64,000 nt of DNA, from NCBI GenBank assembly GCA_963585895.1, contig OY757921.1:88025574-88089573 (forward strand). Reading direction: 5' to 3'. Shown here piece after piece: positions 10,520 through 21,417 of this stretch. The position numbers were made by a program, and so were the translations under genes. The notes under the pieces are model-generated. The model saw nothing but the letters and a program-made list of their open reading frames with translations. It was not told the DNA's origin and did no database searches. The DNA comes from Sepioteuthis lessoniana (taxonomy: Eukaryota; Mollusca; Cephalopoda; Myopsida; Loliginidae). How positions within the stretch are numbered: the first letter of the stretch is position 1; each line of letters begins with the position of its first letter.

Positions 10520-10778
10520 CGTTATCATGATGGTTACAGTGTTCGCCAATGGCCCAGGAGACCTGGGTTCAATCCCAGGTCGAGTCATACCAAAAACTAA
10601 AAAAATGCTACTTGATTCCTCCTTGCTTAATACTCAGCATTATGAGGTAAGTATCAAGGGTAAAGTGGAGTAATCCAGAGAAAGGAGTAGCGCCCTTCCC
10701 TACACATTGGTGTAGTAGCTATCGAAAAGGGAGCCTTTAGGTTACCCTCGACTAAGGTCGCCAACTTTACTTTGTTAT
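10520..10778 (+). mobile_element. SINE-C copy
   Basis: Starts within the tRNA head (CAGTGTTCGCCAATGGCCC) with the B-box hairpin GGTTCAATCCC. It continues through CTCAGCATTATGAGG, the CTACACATTGGTGTAG hairpin and a 3' end GTCGCCAACTTTACTTTG. The D-arm side of the tRNA head is replaced by unrelated AT-rich sequence. Confidence 0.75.
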
Positions 10779-11009
10779 TTCTCTAGTTTTATCATCATTA
10801 TTTTTACGTGGATATCCATTAAGTTGAGAAAACGAGAAAGAAAGAAAAATTATCTTCATTAAGGAAACAAAAACTTTTGTTTGACATCATTTTGGCAATT
10901 AAAACAAACAAAATGCAACAAAGTTTTATTGCTTAAAAGCAGTATGGCCTAATTTTCATCCATCAAGACAAAGTACTCGCTTGCAAAGGCTGGTCTAGCT
11001 TTGTTGTTC

Positions 11010-11040
<31 letters not shown>

Positions 11041-11042
<2 letters not shown>

Positions 11043-11867
11043 CCTGAACAAAAATATAAGGCTACCCTCAAAAATGAAGAAAAAGATATTGTTTACATTT
11101 TTTGAATTATGAAAATCCGATTTATGAAAGATGAGGCTGAGAGGCATTTGAATTTAAAATAATTAGAAATTTCAAATTATTTTTATGTTTATATTAGCAT
11201 TTATACTAATTTTTTAATTTATTTTTTACACAAATATAAAACTACCAATAAAAACTAAAGAAAAAAGCATTTGATTAAACTGAAAAAAGCATTATGTATA
11301 GTATACGTAATATAAGATGGGCGTCGTCTATGTGGAGAAGAAAGGATTTTTCAGCAAGATAATGCTGCCATCCAAAGTGCATCTATAACAATGACGTACT
11401 TGCTCGAACAAAAAAAAACTTCTTGACCACCCAGCACACTCTCCTATGGAAAATTTGTGAGAATCTATTGTTGCAAAAGCTTATGAAGGAGATCGACAGT
11501 TCTCAGCAATTTCTGAACTCAAAAACTTAATCTTAAACGCATGGGAAAATTACCTTCGGTTTAACTTCAAAAACTAGTTGATAGTATGACTAGTAGAATT
11601 TTTGAGGTTATCAGCAAATCTACAAAATATTGAATAAAAAATTTACCTTTATATTCTATAGTATTGCTCATTGGTCTTATATTTATGTCAAAACAAAATC
11701 TTAAAATTAAGCATAAATGCTAATATACATACAAAAAATGATTTGAAATTTCTTTATATTTTAAATTTAATTGTCTTTATGCCGTATCTTACATATAACT
11801 GATTCTCATGATTAAAAATTGTTATCAAACTATCATTTTTGAGGGTAGTCTTTTATTTTTGTCCCGG

Positions 11868-11869
<2 letters not shown>
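11041..11869 (+). mobile_element. Tc1-like element with ~180-bp inverted repeats
   Basis: The ends are CCCCTGAACAAAAATATAAG and the matching inverse ending CCGGGG, each flanked by TA inside a long (TA)n tract. The inverted repeats extend inward about 180 bp (11041-11225 and 11693-11869). The core 11340-11640 encodes a decayed Tc1 transposase C-terminus: QQDNAAIQSASITMTYL, the second catalytic Asp in the QDN motif, and later KLVDSMTSRIFEVISKST. The N-terminal DNA-binding part is absent, so this is an internally deleted, immobile copy. Confidence 0.8.
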
Positions 11870-11928
<59 letters not shown>

Positions 11929-12114
11929 TATGTGTCACCTATACCTATTTCTGGCGGTCTCTTTATTAATAAAATATTATTTATGCCTACTCTCTTTTTG
12001 CAGAATTACACTAAAATTCGCCAGGTAAAACCGACGTTGATAGTTTTCAGCGTATATATATATATATATATATATAAGTGTGTATGTTTTATATGATATT
12101 TTGCGCAAACAAAA

Positions 12115-12166
<52 letters not shown>

Positions 12167-12311
12167 TTACTGTTTATAATAGTATATATTATATTTTGCA
12201 CTAACAAGAATGTAAAATTAAGTCAGTGTAAAAATATCACAACTCAGATTTTCACGGTTTTGATCATCAGGTGAGCTAGTCCACCACAGGTCTGATTTAC
12301 ATTTTCTTCAT

Positions 12312-12394
<83 letters not shown>
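11870..12394. repeat. cluster of (TA)n and (GT)n microsatellites
   Basis: Tracts of (TA)n lie at 11870-11926, 12052-12076, 12118-12168 and 12314-12366, the last continuing as (GT)n to 12394. Between them are short AT-rich stretches with no recognised element. A minus-strand CACCTGATGATCAAAACC phrase at 12250-12276 resembles the stem motif discussed in the findings. The 12395-12990 stretch is unassigned. Confidence 0.8.
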
Positions 12395-12396
<2 letters not shown>

Positions 12397-12994
12397 CTTT
12401 TAAATTGAAAATATATTTTGATTTGTGTGTGTGTATGTATATATAGGTATGTGCTTATGTACTTTTGTGTATGTGTATGTGTGTGTGTGTACATGTGTGT
12501 ATGTGTTTGAAATCGTCTGGTTTTCGTTGCTCTCAACATTTTCTCAGATATAACGACTTGAAAGTGATAAATGTATCCCCAAATCAAATGCACTTTTTTC
12601 ACCCAAGGAACAAACTTAACTGTATCTATGTTTATGGTTGGCCAAACAGCTTTTACGGTTTTATGTTGAGTGGAGATAGGTACTTAGGCCCGTCTATAGT
12701 TGTTACCTCATATACAAAGACTTCCATTAGTTTATATCTACTCGAAAGTGTTATGGGATCTTATTGCAATACAACAAAAAAGTTTGGGCATTGCTTATAG
12801 CTTCTAATTTGGCCTCTGAAAAAGTCAAACATATCTTACCACAGACAAAAACTTCACCGCACGTTGTTTTATTTTTCAATTCACTGGCTAAGATTTCTGT
12901 ATATAAACGCAAGTCGACCAGTTGCCACACTAGAAATAAATAAGCAAATTAGAAAAGACAATTTAGTGTAATGAGGTCAATCCTCAGTAGTTCC

Positions 12995-13125
12995 TCGCCT
13001 TCTAGACTGGGGCTGTAAAATTCTCCCACTGCACCTCTTACTAGAGGTAAAATCTTATAAAACAAGTGTCCTACATATGACTCTGAACTGCATCTGATGG
13101 TGAGACTCCACTCCTAAAGCCTTGA
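12995..13125 (+). mobile_element. element D head fragment
   Basis: Decayed piece of the D head: GACTGGGGCTGTAAAATTC, CTGCACCTCTTACTAGAGG, GTGTCCTACATATGAC and CATCTGATGGTGAGACTCC. The tail is absent. Downstream sequence to 13480 is unassigned, followed by a (TA)n/(GA)n tract at 13486-13566. Confidence 0.55.
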
Positions 13126-13700
13126 AAATCTGGATTACAGCTTTATTACCATTTTTTTCCGGTCCAATCATTTACAAAAGATTATTATTATTCATTAGCT
13201 GAAGCCGTACAGCTGTGTGCAAATCGTTTGTATTAGATTTGGTATACTTGATGAATAAAGGGATTATTGTTAAGCAATAAGATTTTAATTATGTGTCAAT
13301 AGAATTATTAGGGTTTAATAAAAATACTTGAAACAATTTAACTGTTTGCAAACCTAATAAATATGAAATAGAAATATTAGTATTTTATAGCTATACACAA
13401 AACCATCTAACGGTTTGTAAACGAAGGAGTTCTCACTTGTTTAAAAATGAAGTTACCAAATAAATATTTGCTGACAAATCATATATATACATATATATAT
13501 AGAGAGAGAGGGAGACAGAGAGAGAGAGAAAGAGAGAGAGATAAAGAGAAATATATATATATATATTACATGGAAGTGTCTGTGACCCTGTGTTTCATGC
13601 TTATCACATTCGTCAGACAAAGTCAGTGTTTTCAAAAAAAGACCGATTAATATGGTTAATTTTTTGTTCGAAAAGTGGGGGTTATATGTGTGTATGTATG

Positions 13701-13760
13701 CCTAAGTTTGCGTGCATGCGTGCCTAAGTTTGCGTGCATGCGTGCCTAAGTTTGCGTGCT
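13701..13760. repeat. 22-bp minisatellite, 2.7 units
   Basis: Unit CCTAAGTTTGCGTGCATGCG plus TG, repeated at 13701, 13723 and 13745 without visible change. It is GC-richer than its surroundings. Confidence 0.85.
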
Positions 13761-13854
13761 ATTGAATGTTAATATATCTGTGTATGTGCCATAAGGTGCG
13801 CGTAAATATATACGTATGTTTGCGTACATACTGGCATGCATCTTTACATATATA

Positions 13855-14406
13855 TGTAATATAATGGCCGAGAGATTTCGTTTTATGCCTTTGGGTTTAG
13901 TTAGGCTGAGAACCTTTCGGCTCAGTGCAGGGGTTAGCTAGGTGCAACATGAACGCAGGTGTTCACGCGCACGCAGGGCGGACGTGTCATTCAGAGATGT
14001 CAAAATAAATATCACAGATAGGGGTGTGGGAATGACGTCATGCACCGGAAACGCGCGGAGGATTTTGGGAGATTTGAAAAAGTCAGTTAGTTGAGTCGAG
14101 AACTCGACACCGAACGAGAAGGCTCGACTTTCGGGGCTCGCAGAGGCCAGACGAATTGTGTGCTACGGGCGCCGCACGAGATTTGGGTGGGGGCAGATGA
14201 AAAAGCCAGAATAGAAAGAATGTGTATCTCTCTCCTTATGTCGAAGAACCTTTAAACTCAAAGGTGATAAAAGGTTTCGTACCTGAACTAAAAAGTCGTA
14301 AGTGTTTTTCGTGTTTCGGGATGCTTATGTTCTATGTATATATATATGTTTATGAACATTTTATAAACATTATATGTACGTTTCCCATATGTATGGGTAT
14401 GTTACA
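13855..14406 (+). mobile_element. solo LTR, family E
   Basis: A 552-bp GC-rich block starting TGTAATATAATGG and ending GGGTATGTTACA, flanked by the 4-bp duplication TATA (13851-13854 and 14407-14410). TG...CA ends and a 4-bp duplication are the signature of an LTR retrotransposon. No internal region is present, so it is a solo LTR left by recombination. Two other copies lie at 51738-52289 and 30395-30873. The lineage is probably Ty3/gypsy-like (inference). The 14411-14745 stretch after it is unassigned. Confidence 0.8.
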
Positions 14407-14745
14407 TATACACATATACCCACTGTTCGTTGTTAGGAAGATGTGAGACGAAGGAAGAGAGAGTGAAAAGGGAAGAATGGATGAGGAGGGGATGGAAAAT
14501 GGATTCTTTCAATCAGAATTATTTCTTTTTCTCTTAATCTTACCAAACGTTTTGATTTCTAAAGGTTTATTTGATGTGAATTTTGTTTGGGTGATGATGA
14601 TGATTAAAATTAAAATCATCATCACGATACTTTTTTTAGGAAGTTTTTTTTTCTTATATATAATTATTGTGTTGTCAAGGGTTATGTGATATTGTATTTA
14701 TGGCCTGGTACTAAAAATGATGTTAAGATTTTTGTAGCTTTCGCA

Positions 14746-15140
14746 ATAATAATAATAATAATAAAGAAGACCTTATAATAATAAACAAAAAGAAGAGAAC
14801 CTGCAAAATTGTCGACTTTGCTGTCCCGGCTGACCACAGACTAAAACTGAAAGAATGTGAAAAGAAGAATAAGTACCTCGACCTTGCTAGAGAATTGAAA
14901 AAAACTATTAAACATGCAGGTGACAATTATACCAATTGTAATTGGTGCGTTTGGAACTGTAACTAAAGGATTACTAAAGGGATTGGAGAACTTGGAAGTT
15001 GGCAGTCGAGTAGAGACCATTCAAACTACTACATTATTGAGAACGGCAAGAAGACTGTTAAGAGTCCTGGAGACTTGAGGAGACTTACTGACACTCAAAC
15101 TCCAGGGAAAGATCATCAGCTGACGCTGATGTGAAAAACT
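14746..15140 (+). mobile_element. RLE-type LINE 3' end (copy 4)
   Basis: Begins in a (TAA)n tract, then encodes KRTCKIVDFAVPADHRLKLKE (endonuclease end) and KYLDLARELKK. The block VIPIVIGAFGTVTKGLLKG follows. The end is the conserved 3' hairpin CATCAGC-TGAC-GCTGATG, then GTGAAAAACT. It has a few frame breaks. It abuts the 3' end of an RTE copy tail to tail. Confidence 0.7.
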
Positions 15141-15151
15141 AATGAAGAAAT

Positions 15152-16195
15152 CTTCATCATCATCATGTCGTGCCGCTAGCACAGATATCCCTGACCCTCT
15201 CTCATCACTTCTCCCTATCATTCATCGCCTCTGGAAGGTCTTCAGGGCTACATCCCGTATCCTGACATAGCTGCTTAATGTATGTTCTAGCTGGTCGTCC
15301 TGCTTTTGCTCGGCCATATGTGGGGGTCCATAGGAGTACATCACTTATGAGCACGTCCTTACTTCTCCAGCAGTGTCCTGCATGTCTGGTTCGTCTAAAT
15401 TGGATAGGTTTCGTGATGGGAGACTGGTGGTTGTATAGTTGGTGTTTTGTGGGGTGTAGCCACCAGGACTTGTTCAATATTGCTCTCAACATTCTTGTGT
15501 AATTGCTGTCTAGCTTCTTCTCCAGCCGTTTTGTTAGCATCCAAGTAGTGCATCCATACAGCAGTATCGACACGACCACTGCCTGGAAGAAACTTTCATT
15601 TTATCGGACAGGTCTGATTTCCATATGATCGATAGCTTATCGATAGCTGTCCATGTTTTCGTTAGCCGCGTGTCGATGTCTTTTTTCGGTTGATGAGACA
15701 CTGCTTCCTTGGTAGGTGAATTTGTCAACCAGTTTCAAAGAGGTTCCTTCTAGTGTGGAAATGTCACCTGTTTGATTAAAGTACATATATTCAGTTTTGT
15801 GTGCATTGACATGGAGGCCAATGCCTGCGGCGGCTTGTTCCAAACTATGCAGTAGTGTTTCGGCTTGATTGGGTGTATTTGCCAGTAGTCGGCGTCGGTA
15901 ATTGTTTTTGCAGGGTACCTTCTGCTTCTTTTCTTTGTCAGCTCGAAGCCATTTTCTTTGATTTTATAAATCGATGTTCTAAGCACGTAGTCTAGAAAGA
16001 TGATAAAGAGGTATGGGGCTAGTATGTCCCCTTGTAGTACTCCTGCTACAATGACGAAGTATTCTGTGTCTCCATCCAGTGAACGTACTTTCACTTTGGT
16101 GTTTCTACAGAGAATCGTTATTGCTGCTACGGTTTCTTTTGGTAGGCCGTATGCTATTAGGGTTTGTTCCATCTTCCGTCTCTGAATGGAATAAA
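15152..16195 (-). mobile_element. RTE LINE, RT domain to 3' end (copy 3)
   Basis: About 1 kb covering the second half of the RT domain: MEQTLIAYGLPKETVAAITIL, DTEYFVIVAGVLQGD and LAPYLFIIFLDYVLRT. The C-terminal region follows, with SSVSSTEKRHRHAANEN, a frame shift, then KRLEKKLDSNYTRMLRAIL, ending at an (ATG)n tail near 15152. The catalytic ADD of the expected DADYADD is missing: the sequence goes from DADY straight to WQIHP after a short deletion near 15890. Hence it is dead. Confidence 0.85.
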
Positions 16196-16345
16196 ACTCC
16201 GAAGGGACTTTGACATACAAATGGATCACCTAATCTCAGCCAGAAGACCAGACCTTATACTATTCAATAAAAAAAAGAGAACTTGCAAAATTATCGACTT
16301 TGCTGTCCCGGCTGACAACAGAATAAAATCCCAAGAGAAAAATTT
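16190..16345 (+). mobile_element. RLE-type LINE, endonuclease fragment (copy 5)
   Basis: Open for about 50 codons: RRDFDIQMDHLISARRPDLIL, then NKKKRTCKIIDFAVPAD. It keeps the RPD and D-F-A-V-P positions expected of the PD-(D/E)XK-like nuclease. It duplicates part of the RLE piece at 14746-15140, so it is an independent copy rather than the other side of an interrupted element. Confidence 0.65.
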
Positions 16346-16422
16346 AACCTAAACGCAGGTCAACGTTATAACGTTTCGGTTTTACTGAACCATAATGAGG
16401 ACTTAGTTGTTGTAAGAGTAAA
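16346..16422 (-). ncRNA. hammerhead-like stem motif, minus copy
   Basis: On the minus strand: stem I AAGTC, core CTCATTA (degenerate), a GGTTC-AGTA-AAACC hairpin, then GAAA, the palindrome CGTTATAACG, TT and GACCT. It is homologous and inverted with respect to the motif at 16850-16912. The core is altered, so activity is not expected. The 16423-16840 stretch between the two copies contains no recognised element. Confidence 0.4.
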
Positions 16423-16849
16423 GTGAATGAAGTTTTGAATGAATGTGCCAAAAGTAAACATAAAATGTTTTTCGGAAAAAGGATAAAGAATTGAAATAGG
16501 GGAACTTGAGATCTCTCGGTGAAAAATATATGATAGGACGATATAAGTGTGTAAGGATTTATGGGGAAATTGTGAAAATATGTATGGAAAATAATTAATT
16601 TAAGATGGAAAATATTGCTGTTATTTAAGATGAGTTTTCCCAAATACGGTTGTATGCTGAAAAAGACCCTTTGATTATTAACTCATCGACAAAGCGAAAT
16701 TGCACATTTAATAGTCACGTCACATATCTTTAAATATGAATGCTGATTTATTGATTAAGCGATGACTCTTTTTTCTGTGTATATAATTTCCCCCTTGATT
16801 CGTATCTCATTAAAGATCTATCAGGGATGTAACGTCACTCGATATCAAC

Positions 16850-16912
16850 CTTTCTAAGTCCTGATGATGGTTCATTAGAACAGAAATGTTATAACGTAGA
16901 CTTTCTTTTAGA
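16850..16912 (+). ncRNA. hammerhead-like stem motif, plus copy
   Basis: Stem I AAGTC pairs with GACTT. The core is CTGATGA; a hairpin GTTC-ATTA-GAAC follows, then GAAA, then a self-complementary TGTTATAACG. The arrangement copies a hammerhead ribozyme, but one or two unpaired bases lie between the CTGATGA core and the second stem, which a canonical ribozyme does not have. It could be a decayed ribozyme or a different conserved RNA fold. Confidence 0.4.
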
Positions 16913-16987
16913 TTAACTTCTCTTTGGATTACCTTTATTTTTCAATTATATATATATATATATATATGTGAGTGTGTGTGTGTGTGT

Positions 16988-17266
16988 ATTTACCAACCCT
17001 TCTACACTGGCAGGATGTGATACAAGGTCAATTTTTATTGGAGTTTAACACGTTTAAATTCAGAGTTTTCCTTCTCCTAGATTAGTTGTCCAACCAAAGC
17101 TAGAACACTAGTCTGTCCTACTAATTACTCATACCTGGAGGAAGAAGAATTGGATTCATAACTTCCCAAGAGTATTAGTGCTACATGAAATGCAATCAGC
17201 TTCGTCCGAGATTTGAACTCGTGTCAGCCTGTTCATTTCCTACGACGATAACCATTACATCTCGAG
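16988..17266 (-). mobile_element. SINE-B copy
   Basis: Minus-strand SINE-B next to a (TA)n(GT)n tract. It shows TTTACCAACCCTTCTACAC (3' end), AGTTTTCCTTCTCCTAG, and the B-box region GAGATTTGAACTCG. The A-box side is ACGACGATAACCATTACA near 17240. The head runs to the edge, so it is near full length. Confidence 0.75.
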
Positions 17267-17539
17267 AAGCTTCCTGTACACTGGAGTGTCCATGCGTAGG
17301 AGTCCTCATTACAACGTCGACTATTCTTTTTATTTCCTTATTACACCACGGTAGAGAATAGTTTGTGGGTAACTTTATTGTTGGAGGAGTTTTTTTGCAC
17401 ATAGTTAAAATGTTTCAAGTATTCCAATCTCACACCTCTAACAATTCTTCCTATGAAATATTCTTGTCAGATACGAAAACCTTGCACAAAACTGGATGGT
17501 GTCAAATAAAAAGAAATAATAATTTACCTTAGTAAATGA

Positions 17540-18033
17540 TTAAACAGTTCTATATGACCTATAGATGGGACCCTAACAGGGACTCCATGCCCTACTAATA
17601 ATGTGTTTGATTACAGTTGGGAGAACTTACGAAACAATGTTGCCGACAAATAGGCAATATTTGTTGTTGTTTTTTTTCCACGGAAAGCTGCTATTTTTTT
17701 TTTGTTCTAATAACGAATTATTCTTTTCTTTTCTTTTCTTTCTTTCTTTTTTTTTTTTTTTGTTTTAGAAATTATTCATAAATACAAAAGATGATGTTTA
17801 TTCTGTAATACTGAACTCTTCCCGTTATTTTGATAAACAGTTTCTCTTCTATAGTATTATTCATCCTTAGTTCTTTCTATTTATTCGTCTCAGGCAATTG
17901 ACCCTCGCGTAGAGCAAGTTTTATCAATATTTAATGCAATTTTCATCATGATCAAATGCCAAGAACTAAACATTCATAGTTTATTTTTCAACTTTCGTTC
18001 TCTAATAATTACCACTACTTGATACATAGGCAC

Positions 18034-18075
<42 letters not shown>

Positions 18076-18390
18076 TAATTTCTGGTAATGAGGAACCACA
18101 CAGAAAAGGACAATTTATCTCAATGAGACAGCTGCTCAGGTTATCTAAAGCAACATAAATGATTTAAATGTGTATCTTTTAAGTTCCAACTGAAAAATAC
18201 GATTGTGCAAAGAACGTTTATCTTTTCCCTTCTCGTTAATTCAAAACAAATATTTTATTTTTTAGCAAAAATATTTTAGTTCATTTTCTGGTAACGATTT
18301 GTTTGGTTTCTTTATTTAATGGCATATTAATCTTCATGGGTTATTTATTGCCAAAGTCATCGTTATAGAAAGTTAGTTTTGTCACAAAGG
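17540..18390. other. unassigned stretch with D and SINE-A scraps
   Basis: Contains a D fragment at 17545-17600 (GACCTATAGATGGGACCC), poly-T/poly-C tracts at 17690-17760, a (TA)n tract at 18037-18071 and a minus-strand SINE-A tail at 18300-18360. The rest shows no recognisable gene or element. Confidence 0.5.
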
Positions 18391-18392
18391 TG

Positions 18393-20565
18393 GACATAAA
18401 GTCATGGTGGACCTAAAGGCATAGTGGACATAAAGGCATTGTAGACGCTTCAGCGCAATACGTAACCAGGACCTGAGCGTATGATTCAATGACCAGGATC
18501 GAATAGTTCGATCGGGGAACTACTGCGGCTCATCTATAAAGGTGGCTTCTATAGATGAGGATAAAAGCAGCCATCGAAAGATTACCATGACCATATTTAC
18601 CCAACCCCTCCGCTCGGGCAGGATATGACACAAGGTCAATTTTTTAAGCGGAGTTTAACAGGTTTGAATTCAGAGTTTTCCTTCTCCTAGACGAGCTGCC
18701 TCACCAAGGCTGAAGAACCTAGTCTGCCCTACTATTTACCCATAGCTGGAGGGAGAATAACTGGATTCATACCTTTCCCAAGGGTATTAGTGCTATGTGA
18801 AATGCAATCAGTCTCCTCCAGGATTTGAACTCGTGTCGCCGTGTTTATTTCCTACGACGATAACCATTACACCACGGGCACCATGACCCACACCCAAAAC
18901 ACCTTTCCAAACCGCATCGCTCTTCGTTCGGGTAAAAAAAAAACTGGCTCGTCCTGCTGAGGTTGAAGCCCTGGCCTCAGTGTTCGAAAAATCAGTAACA
19001 GAACTCAAATAAAAATAACTAAAAAGCAAATGCACAATACAAATAGCGACATTCAACGTTAGAACCTTACATTAGAATGGGACAACTACCGCAGGTGACT
19101 GCATCGGCCATAGATTATAACATAGACATGATATGCATTCAAGAACGCAGATACATCCAGGATATAAAATATAACGATACTAGCAATGGATGGACACAAG
19201 CCACTGCATCTAGATGCAAAAGCTCTGTCAATGCCACGATAGTAGGTATGGATATGCTCATTGGACCGCGACCCCTAAAATCACTAATGATCATAGAGAA
19301 AATACAATCTAGGACGATGGTAGCTACTTTTAATGGCAACCCCAGCGCAACTATAATTTCCTACAGCCCTACCAATGATAGAGAAGAAACTGAACTCATC
19401 GCCTTCTGTGATGAGCTATCCTCTTTTTTGCGTGACATCCCAAACTAAACGTTCTCGTCATTGGTGGATACAAATTTAGCCTTCACAACTCGTCAAACAG
19501 AAATGAACATCTAACAGATTTTACGACTGAAAATAGATTAACATGCCTCAATACAAACTTTAAAAAAGGGAAAAAAAACTATGGACCTACACCAACGCAA
19601 ATAATACTATAGCACAGATAGACTAGGTCTTTATAAATATGAAATGGGTTAACAGGCGCATTGAATTGCGAGACATATTCCTCTTTCGAGCGTTTGTCTT
19701 CCGATCACTGAATTGACACGGCAAAAATACGACTGAGCCTACGAAGGAATGCGACCCGAACAACTGCCACTGTACACTATGACTGGTCCCTGTTTAAAAA
19801 CAGGCATATTAGAGATAAATATACGTTAACACTAAGAAAAAAATTCGATGCACTCCAACAGAAGACAGAAACACATACTCCGAAAGATGAATATGAAAAT
19901 TTTTTCAATGCCCACTAAGAAGCGGCAGCAGAATACATACCAACTAAACAAAGAACTAAACCTAGTGTCCCATGGGAGACGTTGGTGGTTAGGAAAAACC
20001 GCGCAGACGTAAAAAAAAAAACTTCCTCCAAATGCAATAGGAAGAACCTAACCTATACCAATGCCCTGAAACTTAAAAAGGCACAAAATGAATTAGCTAA
20101 CATATACCTAAAAGAACAATCAGAATACATTCAAAATCAGATTGATAAGATTAGAGACTCGGTTGAAGACAGACAATCTACGATAGCCTGGCAAACCGTT
20201 AAAAAATTGAGCAGAAGGAAGAACACTGCGAAAGCTCAACTGAAAGCTACCAGCCAAGAAGATCGAATGCACCGACGGAAATAACATTTCGAGAATTCAC
20301 CTACCTAGGAAGCAGTGTCTTATCTACCAAGACAGACACGAAAACTATCCAAGTTAGACGAGCCAGATATGTTGGACACTGCTTGAAAAGTGATGTACTC
20401 CGGTGGACCCTTCCCCTGGACGAGCAAAAGCCGGATGACCCGCCAGAAACTACATACAACAACTCTATGCCGATATAGGATGTAGACTTGAGGCCCTACC
20501 GGAAGCAGTGGATTATAGGGAAGGGTCAGGGAGAGGGTCAGGGAGATCCACGCTGATGGTGCAAC

Positions 20566-20597
<32 letters not shown>

Positions 20598-20598
20598 C
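18393..20598 (+). mobile_element. RTE LINE with 5' region but deleted RT (copy 4)
   Basis: The 5' leader (18393-18592) contains three tandem versions of GTGGACATAAAGGCAT. After a nested SINE-B comes the leader ORF, then the apurinic endonuclease domain at 19030-19460: IDMICIQERRYIQDIKY, then MVATFNGNPSATIISYSPTND. A linker follows at 19790-20280 (VPWETLVVRKNRADVK, AQNELANIYLKEQSEYIQNQI). The sequence then jumps to FTYLGSSV and again to KTIQVRRARYVGHC, so the whole RT domain is missing. It ends in (ATG)n at 20563-20598. Several frame shifts. Confidence 0.85.
18593..18879 (-). mobile_element. SINE-B nested in the RTE leader
   Basis: Full-length minus-strand SINE-B with perfect 9-bp target duplications ACCATGACC (18584-18592 and 18880-18888). 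A-box region GGTGTAATGGTTATCG and B-box region CGAGTTCAAATCC read on the minus strand. The clean duplication shows it arrived after the RTE copy and is relatively young. Confidence 0.9.
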
Positions 20599-20739
20599 GT
20601 CTCAATTTGCCCTATAGCTTGGAGGACAATTGCGTACATAGTTTTCCCAATAATATTAGTAAAAATAACTGAACATAAATACGCAATTGTCTTTTAATTG
20701 GAATCATTTTAAGATTAGGCTTCTTAATCTGAGAATTAA

Positions 20740-21032
20740 TTTTTATTTATTGCGGATTTTTTGTCCTCATCTTGGTAGTTTTTTGTGTTGTTTCTTCTTT
20801 CACTACGTTTCGGCCAAATTTCACCTCTGGCCTTCTTCAGGTGATTTTACCGCGACCTCGGATAGGAATGCTGAGTCTTGTAACCGTATCCCTAGTAATT
20901 ACTGCCTTTCATAGTTGTTGTCTATCGCCACACGTTTTTGACCAAGTAAACCTCTGGCCGACTTGGGTAGGATTTGAAACCGCTATCTTCGTGGTGCGAT
21001 ATACAATAACTATGGAAGGCAGTAATTAATTC
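20740..21032 (-). mobile_element. SINE-I-like repeat with CTGAAGAAGG motif
   Basis: On the minus strand a tRNA-like B-box region GCGGTTTCAAATCC lies near 20975. The phrase CACCTGAAGAAGGCCAGAGG, a GGCCA/TGGCC stem and CGAAACG lie at 20803-20850. It shares the CTGAAGA motif with the copies at 23270 and 50130 but is otherwise diverged. An internal foldback (20898-21029) is described in the findings. Confidence 0.5.
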
Positions 21033-21417
21033 TCATAAATACGCAACTGTAGAACGCGCTTACTACGATAGGACAATGCAACACGTTAATAACTGCCCCT
21101 CATGGGCTCTCTTACTTAGCCCAAAATTCTTAAAAGAATTTAATTTTTCACATTGAAAGCATTAGGTAAAGACAAAACGCTGAAGTTAAGCAATATTAAG
21201 CCTTTTCAAGACTTCAATGAATAACCACTTTGTAACAGCGGGTACTGCAAACAGTTCAAGGGTCGTTTGCCAGGTTGAGCAATAATAATAATAATAATAA
21301 TAATTACAATTCAACTCCTACGGAAAAATGGAAGTTATTTTTCTTCAAATGATTTTTTTCTAGAAAATTGCAATTTGTGAGTGTGAGACGATAAAAAAAA
21401 CATAGAATATATATATA

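Noticed and set aside
12245-12280. Minus-strand CACCTGATGATCAAAACC then GTGAAAATC
   Set aside because: Resembles the CTGATGA...GAAA motif, but no stem can be drawn between the boxes. Kept only as a weak relative.
13701-13760. CRISPR-like array
   Set aside because: Units are contiguous without spacers, and the window is from an animal. It is a plain minisatellite.
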